From assembly GCA_928724745.1 (NCBI GenBank), contig CAKMXJ010000010.1:124001-188000 (forward strand): a stretch of DNA of 64,000 nucleotides, written 5' to 3'. Below the pieces are notes generated by a model, which had not been told where the DNA came from, ran no database searches, and saw only the letters and a program-made list of their open reading frames with translations. Shown piece by piece: positions 56,448-64,000 of this stretch. The first letter of the stretch is position 1. Every line of letters starts with the position of its first letter. The position numbers were made by a program, and so were the translations under genes. The stretch is from Anthracocystis setariae (Eukaryota; Basidiomycota; Ustilaginomycetes; Ustilaginales; Ustilaginaceae).

Positions 56448-58457
56448 ATGCCTTATCATCGACAGGCCTCTACCTCGTCTGGATCACAGCGTGCGCGTCA
56501 TCAACCCCACCACGATCGTCTTCACTCGCCTCCTCAGAGCGTATCATCCTCATCGCACGGGACATCAAACAAGAGACCGAGACATGATGGCGTAAACAAC
56601 GTCTCAAAGGAATCGCCACTTCAGGCCATTCCTGCTGCCTCGCGGAATACGGATAAGAATGCGACGGATCCTATCCTTACGCAGTCGTCAAGCGCTAGGA
56701 TATCCCAGCAAGATGATCCTTTAGCAACGAACCTCGACAGTTTGCTCGATGAATATGATCTGGGTATTGACGAGGAAGAAAGGCGGAGAAGGACGCTTGA
56801 GGAAAGCCGCAAGCGGAGACAGGCCATCGTGGCAAAGCATCTTGGCTCCCAGACGCCAGCACAGAGCACTTCGCAAAGTGAGCCCACTTGCTCGACCTCG
56901 ACCGAGACGCTCCCGGATGAGAAGACCCAACCAGCTGCATCAAATTTGAACAGCACTTCCATCAGCTCTCAATCCCCGGAACCCTTCTATTTAATCAAGA
57001 ATGGCCCTTCTGGCAACTGGACAGCCACTCGCGACGTCTCTGATCGCACATCCGCGGCCGAAGCGGACCCAGATGCAGACCGTGCTCGAGAGCTTGCGCG
57101 ACTGGTACAGCATCGACACGCTAGGGCGAATCAGTCCGGCCCGAGCCAGCTGCAGCAAGAGTTTGCCAAAGCCAATGAAGATCAGGGAGATCAGGAAGAG
57201 TACGAAGAAGTTGAAGTCACCGATGACGAAGCTGAGGACGACATGGACATGTTCGCCCTCTCGGATGACGAAGCTAACAAGCCGACCAAAAAGAAGACCA
57301 AATTCATTCGTGTGTCCAAGCGTCATGCAACAACCGCGGCACTGGCAGCACACCCGGCAACCAAGCTGCAAGTCATCGAGGCTGCGGCGGCATCTACAGC
57401 AAACCTCTCGAGTAACTGGGACGATAGCGAGGGCTATCTACGCACCATCCTAGGAGAGACGCTCGATGACCGCTACCAGATCTTTGCCGTACTCGGCAAG
57501 GGGATGTTTGCCTCTGTGGTGCGCGCGCGTGACCTAGCTGCGGACGCAAGAGAGGTCGCAATCAAGATCATTCGAGTGCAGGAAAGCATGTACAAGGCTG
57601 GTCTCAAGGAAGTGAGCATCTTGCAAAAACTCAACGAGGCCGATCCGGACGATCGAAAGCACGTCGTTCGTCTCGAACGACATTTCGACCACAAGGGCCA
57701 TCTTTGCATGGTCTTTGAGTCGCTCGGCATGAATCTGCGCGATCTCGTGCGCCGATATGGCCGCGATGTGGGTCTCAACATGCAGGCAGTTAGAGCGTAC
57801 GCGCACCAACTCTTCCTGGCGCTATCTCACCTCGCAAAGAACTCGGTCATGCACGCAGACATCAAGCCGGACAACATTCTGGTAAACGACAACAAGACAT
57901 TGCTCAAGCTATGCGATCTGGGTTCGGCATCGTACCTCAGCGAGATGGAGATCACACCTTACCTTGTGTCAAGGTTCTATCGTGCGCCTGAGATCATTCT
58001 CGGCCAGAACTACGACTGTGCGATCGACGTGTGGTCCACAGGGTGCACGTTGTTCGAGCTAGCGACCGGCAAGATCCTTTTCCCCGGAAGGACCAACAAC
58101 AACATGTTGCTTCTGATGCAGGAGCTGCGTGGCCGTTTCACAACCAGACAGATTCGGAAGAGTCAGTTCGGCGAGCAACACTTTGACGATACCAACGCGT
58201 TCTTGTCGATGGAGCAGGACAAGAGCAAGGGTCAGAGCGTCGTTAAGAGAGTTTTGCTGCAGAAGCCGACGTGGGACTTGCGCTCTCGACTTTTGCAAAG
58301 AGACGAGGCACAGCAGCTAAGGGCAGACGAGTTGAGGACAATGAACCACTTTATCGATTTGCTGGAACGGTGTTTGGAGTTGGATCCTGCCAAGCGTATC
58401 AAGCCCAAAGACGCACTCGAGCATCCTTTCCTAGCTCATGTGCGAGGCTGTGCTTGA
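56448..58457 (+). CDS. PRP4: Serine/threonine protein kinase Prp4 (pre-mRNA splicing)
   Basis: A single exon encodes 669 residues from the first in-frame ATG. The first 330 residues are disordered, with Ser-, Arg- and acid-rich parts (EEYEEVEVTDDEAEDD) before the kinase domain. The kinase starts with DDRYQIFAVLGKGMFASVV (about residue 340) and has the VAIKII lysine near 371. The catalytic loop is HADIKPDNILVND (about 468), where Ala replaces the Arg of HRD, a hallmark of Prp4. The metal-binding motif is DLGSA instead of DFG, and the activation segment ends SRFYRAPEIILG. This pattern identifies the CLK-related Prp4 family, which phosphorylates U4/U6.U5 tri-snRNP proteins such as Prp6 and Prp31 to activate the spliceosome in the nucleus. 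It occurs in fission yeast and most fungi but not in baker's yeast. The DHX35-like helicase further right may also act in splicing. Confidence 0.93.
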   Translation: MPYHRQASTSSGSQRARHQPHHDRLHSPPQSVSSSSHGTSNKRPRHDGVNNVSKESPLQAIPAASRNTDKNATDPILTQSSSARISQQDDPLATNLDSLLDEYDLGIDEEERRRRTLEESRKRRQAIVAKHLGSQTPAQSTSQSEPTCSTSTETLPDEKTQPAASNLNSTSISSQSPEPFYLIKNGPSGNWTATRDVSDRTSAAEADPDADRARELARLVQHRHARANQSGPSQLQQEFAKANEDQGDQEEYEEVEVTDDEAEDDMDMFALSDDEANKPTKKKTKFIRVSKRHATTAALAAHPATKLQVIEAAAASTANLSSNWDDSEGYLRTILGETLDDRYQIFAVLGKGMFASVVRARDLAADAREVAIKIIRVQESMYKAGLKEVSILQKLNEADPDDRKHVVRLERHFDHKGHLCMVFESLGMNLRDLVRRYGRDVGLNMQAVRAYAHQLFLALSHLAKNSVMHADIKPDNILVNDNKTLLKLCDLGSASYLSEMEITPYLVSRFYRAPEIILGQNYDCAIDVWSTGCTLFELATGKILFPGRTNNNMLLLMQELRGRFTTRQIRKSQFGEQHFDDTNAFLSMEQDKSKGQSVVKRVLLQKPTWDLRSRLLQRDEAQQLRADELRTMNHFIDLLERCLELDPAKRIKPKDALEHPFLAHVRGCA

Positions 58458-59059
58458 TTTGGAAGCGACAAGTAACAGCTTCTGCATCCATGTAACAATA
58501 CAGATTCATCCGGCGCACACCGCACACTACTATGCAAACGTGATCGCTCTAGCCCGAGGAAAGTCTTGTTACTCCATCGCGACGCACCACAGGACAGCCT
58601 CGAGTGAGTTAGCGGTTGGACCCTGCGCCGTATGAGAGAAAGCAGGGATTTGAGGGGTCAAAGTGTATGCAAGGACGAAAGAGGGGTCACACGACTGCGC
58701 GAGTTGGATTATTTTGACGCTTTGACAGGCGGCCAATTATTCACACCTGACGCTGCGTCGGACCCTTTCAAACTTGCCCGATGAACGGCAGCCAAAATAA
58801 TCTATGAAATCTGACCATTTTTTTTTTTTATATTATGTAATCTGGTCTTATCTTGTCGGCGTATTCTTTCCGACAAGGGACCTGCCTCCACCTCAGGGTC
58901 CGATCGCGAGTCAAATCGCATCTTTGCATCTCTCATCTCTGCTTTGCATTCACTTGATGCATCGCGCGCGTGGTCTATGGTACGAACGACCGGGCAAGCC
59001 TAGCTTTACGCATCCGTCTCTGTCGATAGCATATCTCGGTCCAGTGCTGGTCTCTGGAG
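58458..59059. other. Intergenic, PRP4 kinase to calpain gene
   Basis: This 602-bp spacer lies between two genes on the same strand and contains an 11-base T-run near 58820. I see no ORF or repeat of interest. It should hold the calpain promoter. Confidence 0.55.
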
Positions 59060-61933
59060 ATGGTAACTCCCCTCACGCGCGCTGAATGGGATGCAAAGCT
59101 CAAACACGCACAGGACCAAGCATCACGCGCTACAAAGGCGGAGTTCGCTCGCAACTACAATGAAGCCTTCGAGCTGTACGTACGATCCGGACAGACCTTC
59201 CTCTGGCTCATCAACAACCTTCCAATACGAACGCAAGGCTTGGCACGTTCTGCCAGCAATGCCAATCTTGCAATATCCAAACCCAACCCGGGTGCTGTCT
59301 CTCCAAGATCCTCGCCCGCGTCTCCCTCTTCCCCGACACACCCTTCGCTCTTCGTTGCTGAACCAGCCCAGAGTAGGGACAAGATCAAGCAGATGGCACT
59401 TAAAGTCATGGCGAGAGCCGAAAAGATCAAAGCGCTTCGCAACGATGTTCGACCCATACAACGCGATGTGCTGAGCACCGAATCGCAATCGTCCATTCTG
59501 GTGGCTTCGTCGCTCATCAATGGTCAGCGCTATCCAGCATGGACTGGCGTTCCATCTCAAACTCCTCAGGCCACACCATCGTCATCAATGTCATCCTCTT
59601 CGAGCGCTTCGCAGCCAGCGTTGTCGCCAGAGCAAGTGCGCAAAGGCGCTCGATACAAGAGAGCTTCCCATGTTGCCTCGTCCAGTACTCAAGGGTGGGG
59701 AAAGAAGCTTCGAGGATGCGAAATCGTGCAAGACATTGTTACCGATTGCTCCTTCGTCGCCGCCCTCGAGGTTGCCGCCGAGCACGATCACCTCTTTGGA
59801 GGACAGCTGGCCACCTCGGCGTTATACCCCCAAGACTCCCATGGCCAGAATCAGCCTAGTGCAAACGGACAGTATCACGTCAAACTCCACATCAACGGCA
59901 CACCCCGGATGGTTTCCGTCGATGACTACCTTCCCTACTATCCACCGCAAGAGCCATCGAAGACGAACGCACAGGAACGGCTAATGTGTGCGACCTCTCG
60001 CACGCGGCAAGCGATCTGGCCTGCCTTGCTCGAGAAAGCGTATCTGCGAGTGATGGGCGGCTATGATTTCGCCGGTTCGAACGGTAGTATTGATCTGCAT
60101 GCGCTTACGGGCTGGTTGCCAGAGCATCTCTTTCTGCGGCATGCTGGGTTCCAGCGTGAGAAGACGTGGAACAGATTCTTTGCTGCGTGGAGGGCGGGTC
60201 GATGCATGGCCACGGTGGGGACTGGAAAAGCGGCGTCGCAACAGCAAGTCGCGACCGTCGAACTTGAGTCAGGGCTAGTGTCTAGTCATAACTATGCGAT
60301 CTTGGACGTGATCGAGTGCGGGAGTCGTCGATATGTTAAGCTGATGAACCCATGGCGCACGGCTGCTGGTATACGACCATCGATCGCCATTTCGACAGAC
60401 GAGGAGAGGCGGATCGCCCGTGACGCTTCGTTGGAAGTCCGCTTCGAGCAGGTCAAGATCGCTAAAGAGGAGACTCAAGAGGTGGAAGCCGATCCGTCGC
60501 CGACGTTCGTCATTACATGGGACGATCTGTGCAGCCACTTCGACTCGCTGTTTCTCAACTGGAATCCCAAACTTTTCGATAACAGCGTCACGGTTCATTC
60601 ATGCTGGTCCGGGTCCGAGTCCGATGCGACGCGATCGTCTGCTGGGGTGACACAAGGCTTTAAACAGCCGGATCCGCATTTCAAACTTTGCATCACAGTT
60701 CCTCCCATAACCAGTCTGAGCGCTGCTGGGAGTACAAAGGATCCTTCCGACGAGGAAATATGGCTGCTGCTCACACGCCATATCACGCGCACGTCGAATT
60801 CGGTCGAGGTAGTGGAGGATGCTGCATCGGCCGAGTTCATCGCGTTGCACGTATTTGACGACGATCTGCCGGTGTTGGAAGGAGTGCCGGCGACGTCGTT
60901 GCGTAAAGCCAAGCAGATGGGTGCGTACGTCGATGGAACGCACTGCTTGGTGCGTCTCAAACCGTCGTTTCTACGAGACAGAGCTCACGAATCGGTGCTG
61001 GGGGCGAAATGCAGCTTCACCATCGTCGTATCACGGCGAAACGAGCGCGGGGATGACGACGATGTAGTGAGCGAGCGCAATTATTCGTTGTGCGTGTTTT
61101 CGCGCTACCATATCGAGGTTTCGGAGCTGCGTACGCGGTTGGCGTTCTGCGAGGCGGTGACGGGGTCGTGGACGGCGCGGACGGCGGGGGGCAATGCGAT
61201 GCATGCGACGTTCATGTCGAATCCGCAGTGGGCCTTGACGGTGTTGGCCGAGAACGGTGCATCGATGCCTGTGCCGGTGCAGGTGCAGGTGGTGGTCGAA
61301 ACGGCGAATCGCCAGATCCCCGTGCAGGCGGTGGTGGCGTATCCCGGCTCCGGGGTAGGCGGAAGGGTTACGCAGTTGACCGAAGGCGATGTGGTGTTGA
61401 GTAGCGGGATGTATCATCATGGGTTTGCATTGTGTTCGACTGGGAATCGCGGAGAGCGTGGGTTGAAGCCAGGGGTGTATACATTGGTCGTATCGACGTT
61501 CGACGCGGGGGTGCAGGGCGAGTTTCAGTTAAGGGTGGAGTCGAATCGACGCGTGCAGTTGAAGCCGATACCGCAGGAGGGTGCGGGGATGTTCCATCGT
61601 CGTATCACGGGTGCGTGGGAAGGTGGCGGGACGAGGTCGTGGCGGTTCGCGATAGAGAGGCCCGGGGTGGGGGCGTTTATCGCCAGGGTTAGAGCAGAGG
61701 TGGATTCGAAGGGGTTGAGACCGTATGTCAAGGTCTCGCTCTTCGTCGAGGGTGGAGGCGAGGTCGCGAGCAGTGGCGAGTTTACAGATGCTTGTTGCGG
61801 CGCCGTGGTCGACAACGTGAAACTCAGTCCACAAACTTACCGGTTGGTCGCGTCGACGTTCAAGGGAGGTGCAACCGCACGATTTACAGTAGATGTATAT
61901 TCTGCTGTCAAGATCGACCCCATCGCGGTTTGA
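59060..61933 (+). CDS. RIM13: Calpain-like cysteine protease PalB/Rim13
   Basis: One exon encodes 957 residues. Residues about 5-60 form an MIT-like helical domain (TRAEWDAKLKHAQDQASRAT, then FARNYNEAFELYVRSGQTF), as in PalB and calpain-7. The protease core has catalytic Cys230 in IVTDCSFVAALEVA, His410 in VSSHNYAILDV and Asn430 in LMNPWR, so the triad is complete. Two C2-like calpain beta-sandwich domains fill the C-terminal half (FKLCITVPP to the end). In fungi this protease is recruited to ESCRT-III (Snf7/Vps32) on endosomes and cleaves the Rim101/PacC zinc-finger factor at alkaline pH. No EF-hands are present, as expected for this branch. Its stop codon is 21 bp from the convergent helicase stop. 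Confidence 0.9.
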   Translation: MVTPLTRAEWDAKLKHAQDQASRATKAEFARNYNEAFELYVRSGQTFLWLINNLPIRTQGLARSASNANLAISKPNPGAVSPRSSPASPSSPTHPSLFVAEPAQSRDKIKQMALKVMARAEKIKALRNDVRPIQRDVLSTESQSSILVASSLINGQRYPAWTGVPSQTPQATPSSSMSSSSSASQPALSPEQVRKGARYKRASHVASSSTQGWGKKLRGCEIVQDIVTDCSFVAALEVAAEHDHLFGGQLATSALYPQDSHGQNQPSANGQYHVKLHINGTPRMVSVDDYLPYYPPQEPSKTNAQERLMCATSRTRQAIWPALLEKAYLRVMGGYDFAGSNGSIDLHALTGWLPEHLFLRHAGFQREKTWNRFFAAWRAGRCMATVGTGKAASQQQVATVELESGLVSSHNYAILDVIECGSRRYVKLMNPWRTAAGIRPSIAISTDEERRIARDASLEVRFEQVKIAKEETQEVEADPSPTFVITWDDLCSHFDSLFLNWNPKLFDNSVTVHSCWSGSESDATRSSAGVTQGFKQPDPHFKLCITVPPITSLSAAGSTKDPSDEEIWLLLTRHITRTSNSVEVVEDAASAEFIALHVFDDDLPVLEGVPATSLRKAKQMGAYVDGTHCLVRLKPSFLRDRAHESVLGAKCSFTIVVSRRNERGDDDDVVSERNYSLCVFSRYHIEVSELRTRLAFCEAVTGSWTARTAGGNAMHATFMSNPQWALTVLAENGASMPVPVQVQVVVETANRQIPVQAVVAYPGSGVGGRVTQLTEGDVVLSSGMYHHGFALCSTGNRGERGLKPGVYTLVVSTFDAGVQGEFQLRVESNRRVQLKPIPQEGAGMFHRRITGAWEGGGTRSWRFAIERPGVGAFIARVRAEVDSKGLRPYVKVSLFVEGGGEVASSGEFTDACCGAVVDNVKLSPQTYRLVASTFKGGATARFTVDVYSAVKIDPIAV

Positions 61934-61954
61934 CGTTTTGCAATCCAAACAATG

Positions 61955-64000
61955 TTACAAGGTGGAGTGGAGTGACGATGTATGGATCGCCGTCTTGCTT
62001 TGTGGGTTGGACGGTTTCGATTCGACACTGTACGCTCCAGGGACAGTAGTGGTGACCCACTCGAGATCGTCGAGAACGGTAATGTCTCTTATCCAAACCT
62101 TGGCCTCATCGTCTGCTTGTTGACTCGCCTCTGCATACAATACCCACACCTTACCGCCCTCCGGTCTGCGATTGAAAAGTACACTGCTTGGATGTGCGCA
62201 CACCTCGCTGCCCGATACAGTCCTATACGTCATAGTCACTTGGTCGTACCTCGCTAAATTCGAATACATGCCGGTGGCCAAGGTGCGCGTGATCGTCTCG
62301 ACGGCGCTGGACTGGTGCAAGGTTGAGCAAGAGGCGTTGAGATGGAAGCGCGTTAGGAATTTGTGGAGTTGGGAGCGGATTGAGACTGCACGACTTAACG
62401 AGTGGAAGTTGAGATGGTGGGTGGAGCACCAGCGTGCGCTGCGCTTACCGATGCCATCGAAGGCGAGGTACACGTTGAGCAGTGTAAACAGATCTCCCTC
62501 CTGCGCGGCAAATGCACGCATCGACAACTGCGTCTCAGCCGAATTCGGAGCCAAGAACGGATGGCTTACTTGCATCATCGCTACAATGCTCAACACCTCA
62601 TTCGCACACGACCGCATCGCCCCCGCCGCTTCGATCAACACTTTGGAAAGATGCGGAGCCAACGGAAGCTCAGCCATCATCGACCCGACATTGGTCAACC
62701 GAGCATACTCGTCCACCGCGCCGAGGCAGACGAGCTTCTCCAACGCACTGCTGACCATCTCGATAGGTGGCGCGGGGGCCAGCCATTCGAAGCGTACGAG
62801 GTTGTCGATTCCGAGCGACTTGAGCAGCAGGATCGCCGCGGTGAGGTCGATGCGTGTGAGCTCGGGAGGTGTGGTGGCACGCATGTGGGTGAGGAAGTAG
62901 GCTTCGGTGTAGAGGCGGAAGCATTTGCCTTGGCTGAGTCTGCCTGCGCGGCCGGCACGCTGTGTAGCGGAAGCGCGCGAGATCGGAATGATCGATAGCT
63001 TGTCCATACCCGTGTGTGGATCGAATGTGCGGGTTTTGACGAGCCCACAGTCAACAACGTATTTGACCGAAGGGAGGGTGATGCTCGCTTCAGCCAGATT
63101 GGTCGCGACAACGACTTTGCGATGACCAGAGGTTGGGGGTGGGTCGAAAATCGCGGCTTGCTCCGAGGAAGTCAGGTTGGAGTGGAGGGGTACGAGGTGC
63201 ATCACCGCGGCGCCGGAGGGAAGATCGAGTTGGCGGTCGGAGAGGATCTGCAAAGCAGTGTTGATTTCGCTTTGACCTGTGAGGAAGGCCAAGATGTCAC
63301 CCTGTGGTGCGCCGAGGTGGATCTTCCATATTGTCTCGATGGTCTCCATGACGTAATCGGCGCATGGTTCTGTCAGGTAGGCTATATGGACTGGGAACGT
63401 CTTGCCTTGGACTTTAACGATCGTCGCCTTCTCTTCGACATTGCGCTTGGCGTCGGTGACGACGACACTGTCGTCGAAAAAGTCCTTGAACATCTCGGCA
63501 TCAATCGTAGCACTACTGACCACAATTCTGAGTTCAGGTCTCTTCCTCATCACCTTGCGCAACACACCCAATAGTAGATCCGTATACATGCCTCTCTCAT
63601 GCGCCTCGTCCACCACGACGACACTGTACCTGGTGAGCAACGGATCGCGGACGAGCTCGCGAAACAGGCTGCCGTCGGTCATATACTTGATCTTTGTGAC
63701 ACCCTCTGTAGCATTTTCCTCGAATCGAATGGTGTAACCTACTTCTTGGCCGAGCCTAACTTTGAGCGAGGAGGCGAGGTGTGATGCGAGCGACACGGCT
63801 GCTACGCGACGAGGTTGGGTGATTGCGATGGTGCCGTAGGTGGAGTAGCCGGAGGAGTGGAGGAACTGTGGGAGGAGGGTGCTTTTACCAGAGCCGGTGG
63901 GGGCGATTAGGATGAGCACTTGATGCGTTTCGAGCGCATGGAGGATGGCGAGACGGCAAGAGGCGATGGGAAGGGTGGTGGTGGAGGTTGACGCGGAAGG
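61955..64000 (-). CDS. DEAH-box ATP-dependent RNA helicase (DHX35-like), N-terminus cut by right edge
   Basis: The minus strand is open from the right edge to a TAA at 61955-61957, giving at least 681 codons. The 27 codons before the usual start of the recognisable domain read LPIASCRLAILHALETHQVL, the typical sequence just before motif I in DEAH helicases, so the gene certainly begins outside the window. Motif I is APTGSGKST, Ia is TQPRRVAA, II is DEAH (VVVVDEAHERG), III is SSATID, V is ATNLAEASITLPSV and VI is QRAGRAGR. The HA2 winged-helix/ratchet region and OB-fold follow (for example SALEKLVCLGAVDE). Similarity is closest to DHX35, a nuclear helicase linked to late spliceosomes. Baker's yeast lacks it. 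Function in this fungus is inferred from the family. Confidence 0.9.
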   Translation of the reverse strand, partial: PSASTSTTTLPIASCRLAILHALETHQVLILIAPTGSGKSTLLPQFLHSSGYSTYGTIAITQPRRVAAVSLASHLASSLKVRLGQEVGYTIRFEENATEGVTKIKYMTDGSLFRELVRDPLLTRYSVVVVDEAHERGMYTDLLLGVLRKVMRKRPELRIVVSSATIDAEMFKDFFDDSVVVTDAKRNVEEKATIVKVQGKTFPVHIAYLTEPCADYVMETIETIWKIHLGAPQGDILAFLTGQSEINTALQILSDRQLDLPSGAAVMHLVPLHSNLTSSEQAAIFDPPPTSGHRKVVVATNLAEASITLPSVKYVVDCGLVKTRTFDPHTGMDKLSIIPISRASATQRAGRAGRLSQGKCFRLYTEAYFLTHMRATTPPELTRIDLTAAILLLKSLGIDNLVRFEWLAPAPPIEMVSSALEKLVCLGAVDEYARLTNVGSMMAELPLAPHLSKVLIEAAGAMRSCANEVLSIVAMMQVSHPFLAPNSAETQLSMRAFAAQEGDLFTLLNVYLAFDGIGKRSARWCSTHHLNFHSLSRAVSIRSQLHKFLTRFHLNASCSTLHQSSAVETITRTLATGMYSNLARYDQVTMTYRTVSGSEVCAHPSSVLFNRRPEGGKVWVLYAEASQQADDEAKVWIRDITVLDDLEWVTTTVPGAYSVESKPSNPQSKTAIHTSSLHSTL

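Overview
This window looks like nuclear DNA of a smut fungus (Ustilaginaceae, close to Ustilago or Sporisorium). The genes are eukaryotic, GC-rich and intron-poor. The few introns are about 80 to 220 nt with GTA/GTG...AG borders, and a lone 5S rRNA gene sits outside any rDNA array. The cytoplasmic dynein heavy-chain gene stops inside AAA4, the split arrangement described for Ustilago maydis Dyn1/Dyn2. Species cannot be fixed from the sequence alone.

Layout. 1-1814 (-): N-terminal part of sterol glucosyltransferase Atg26, cut by the left edge. 2698-3527 (+): RNA polymerase III subunit RPC31. 4061-5446 (+): delta-aminolevulinate dehydratase in five exons. 5447-10044: a 4.6-kb gene-poor stretch in front of a Zn2Cys6 regulator (10045-12962, +). 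This regulator converges on a cytochrome P450 (13133-14725, -). 15189-15306 (+): 5S rRNA. 16649-18619 (+): DHA2 drug-efflux transporter. 19396-21510 (+): membrane-anchored alpha/beta hydrolase. 21758-22341 (-): V-ATPase subunit F. 23162-24937 (+): class I histone deacetylase. 25165-29922 (-): GYF-domain protein. 31484-33385 (-): mitochondrial DnaJ. 34781-36271 (+): AT-hook protein. 36607-37581 (-): unusual SDR. 38102-38731 (+): low-molecular-weight phosphatase. 39100-39576 (-): Pet100. 39945-41282 (-): secreted hydrolase-like protein lacking the usual serine. 43193-52729 (+): N-terminal dynein heavy chain. 53036-53959 (-): tetra-ubiquitin. 56448-58457 (+): Prp4 kinase. 59060-61933 (+): PalB/Rim13 calpain. 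61955-64000 (-): DEAH-box helicase, cut by the right edge.

Most genes are single-copy housekeeping functions and share no pathway. Many neighbours are divergent or convergent; the tightest pair (calpain and helicase) ends 21 bp apart. Spacers are rich in simple repeats and in a recurring TACTGTA/TACAGTA motif.

I found no CRISPR array, transposon, phage or secondary-metabolite cluster, and nothing I would call a wholly new system. The most striking item is the split dynein motor with an arginine in its AAA4 Walker A motif. Also worth checking are the spacer motif, the C-to-G skew gradient along genes, the serine-less hydrolase family member and the AT-rich block before the AT-hook gene.
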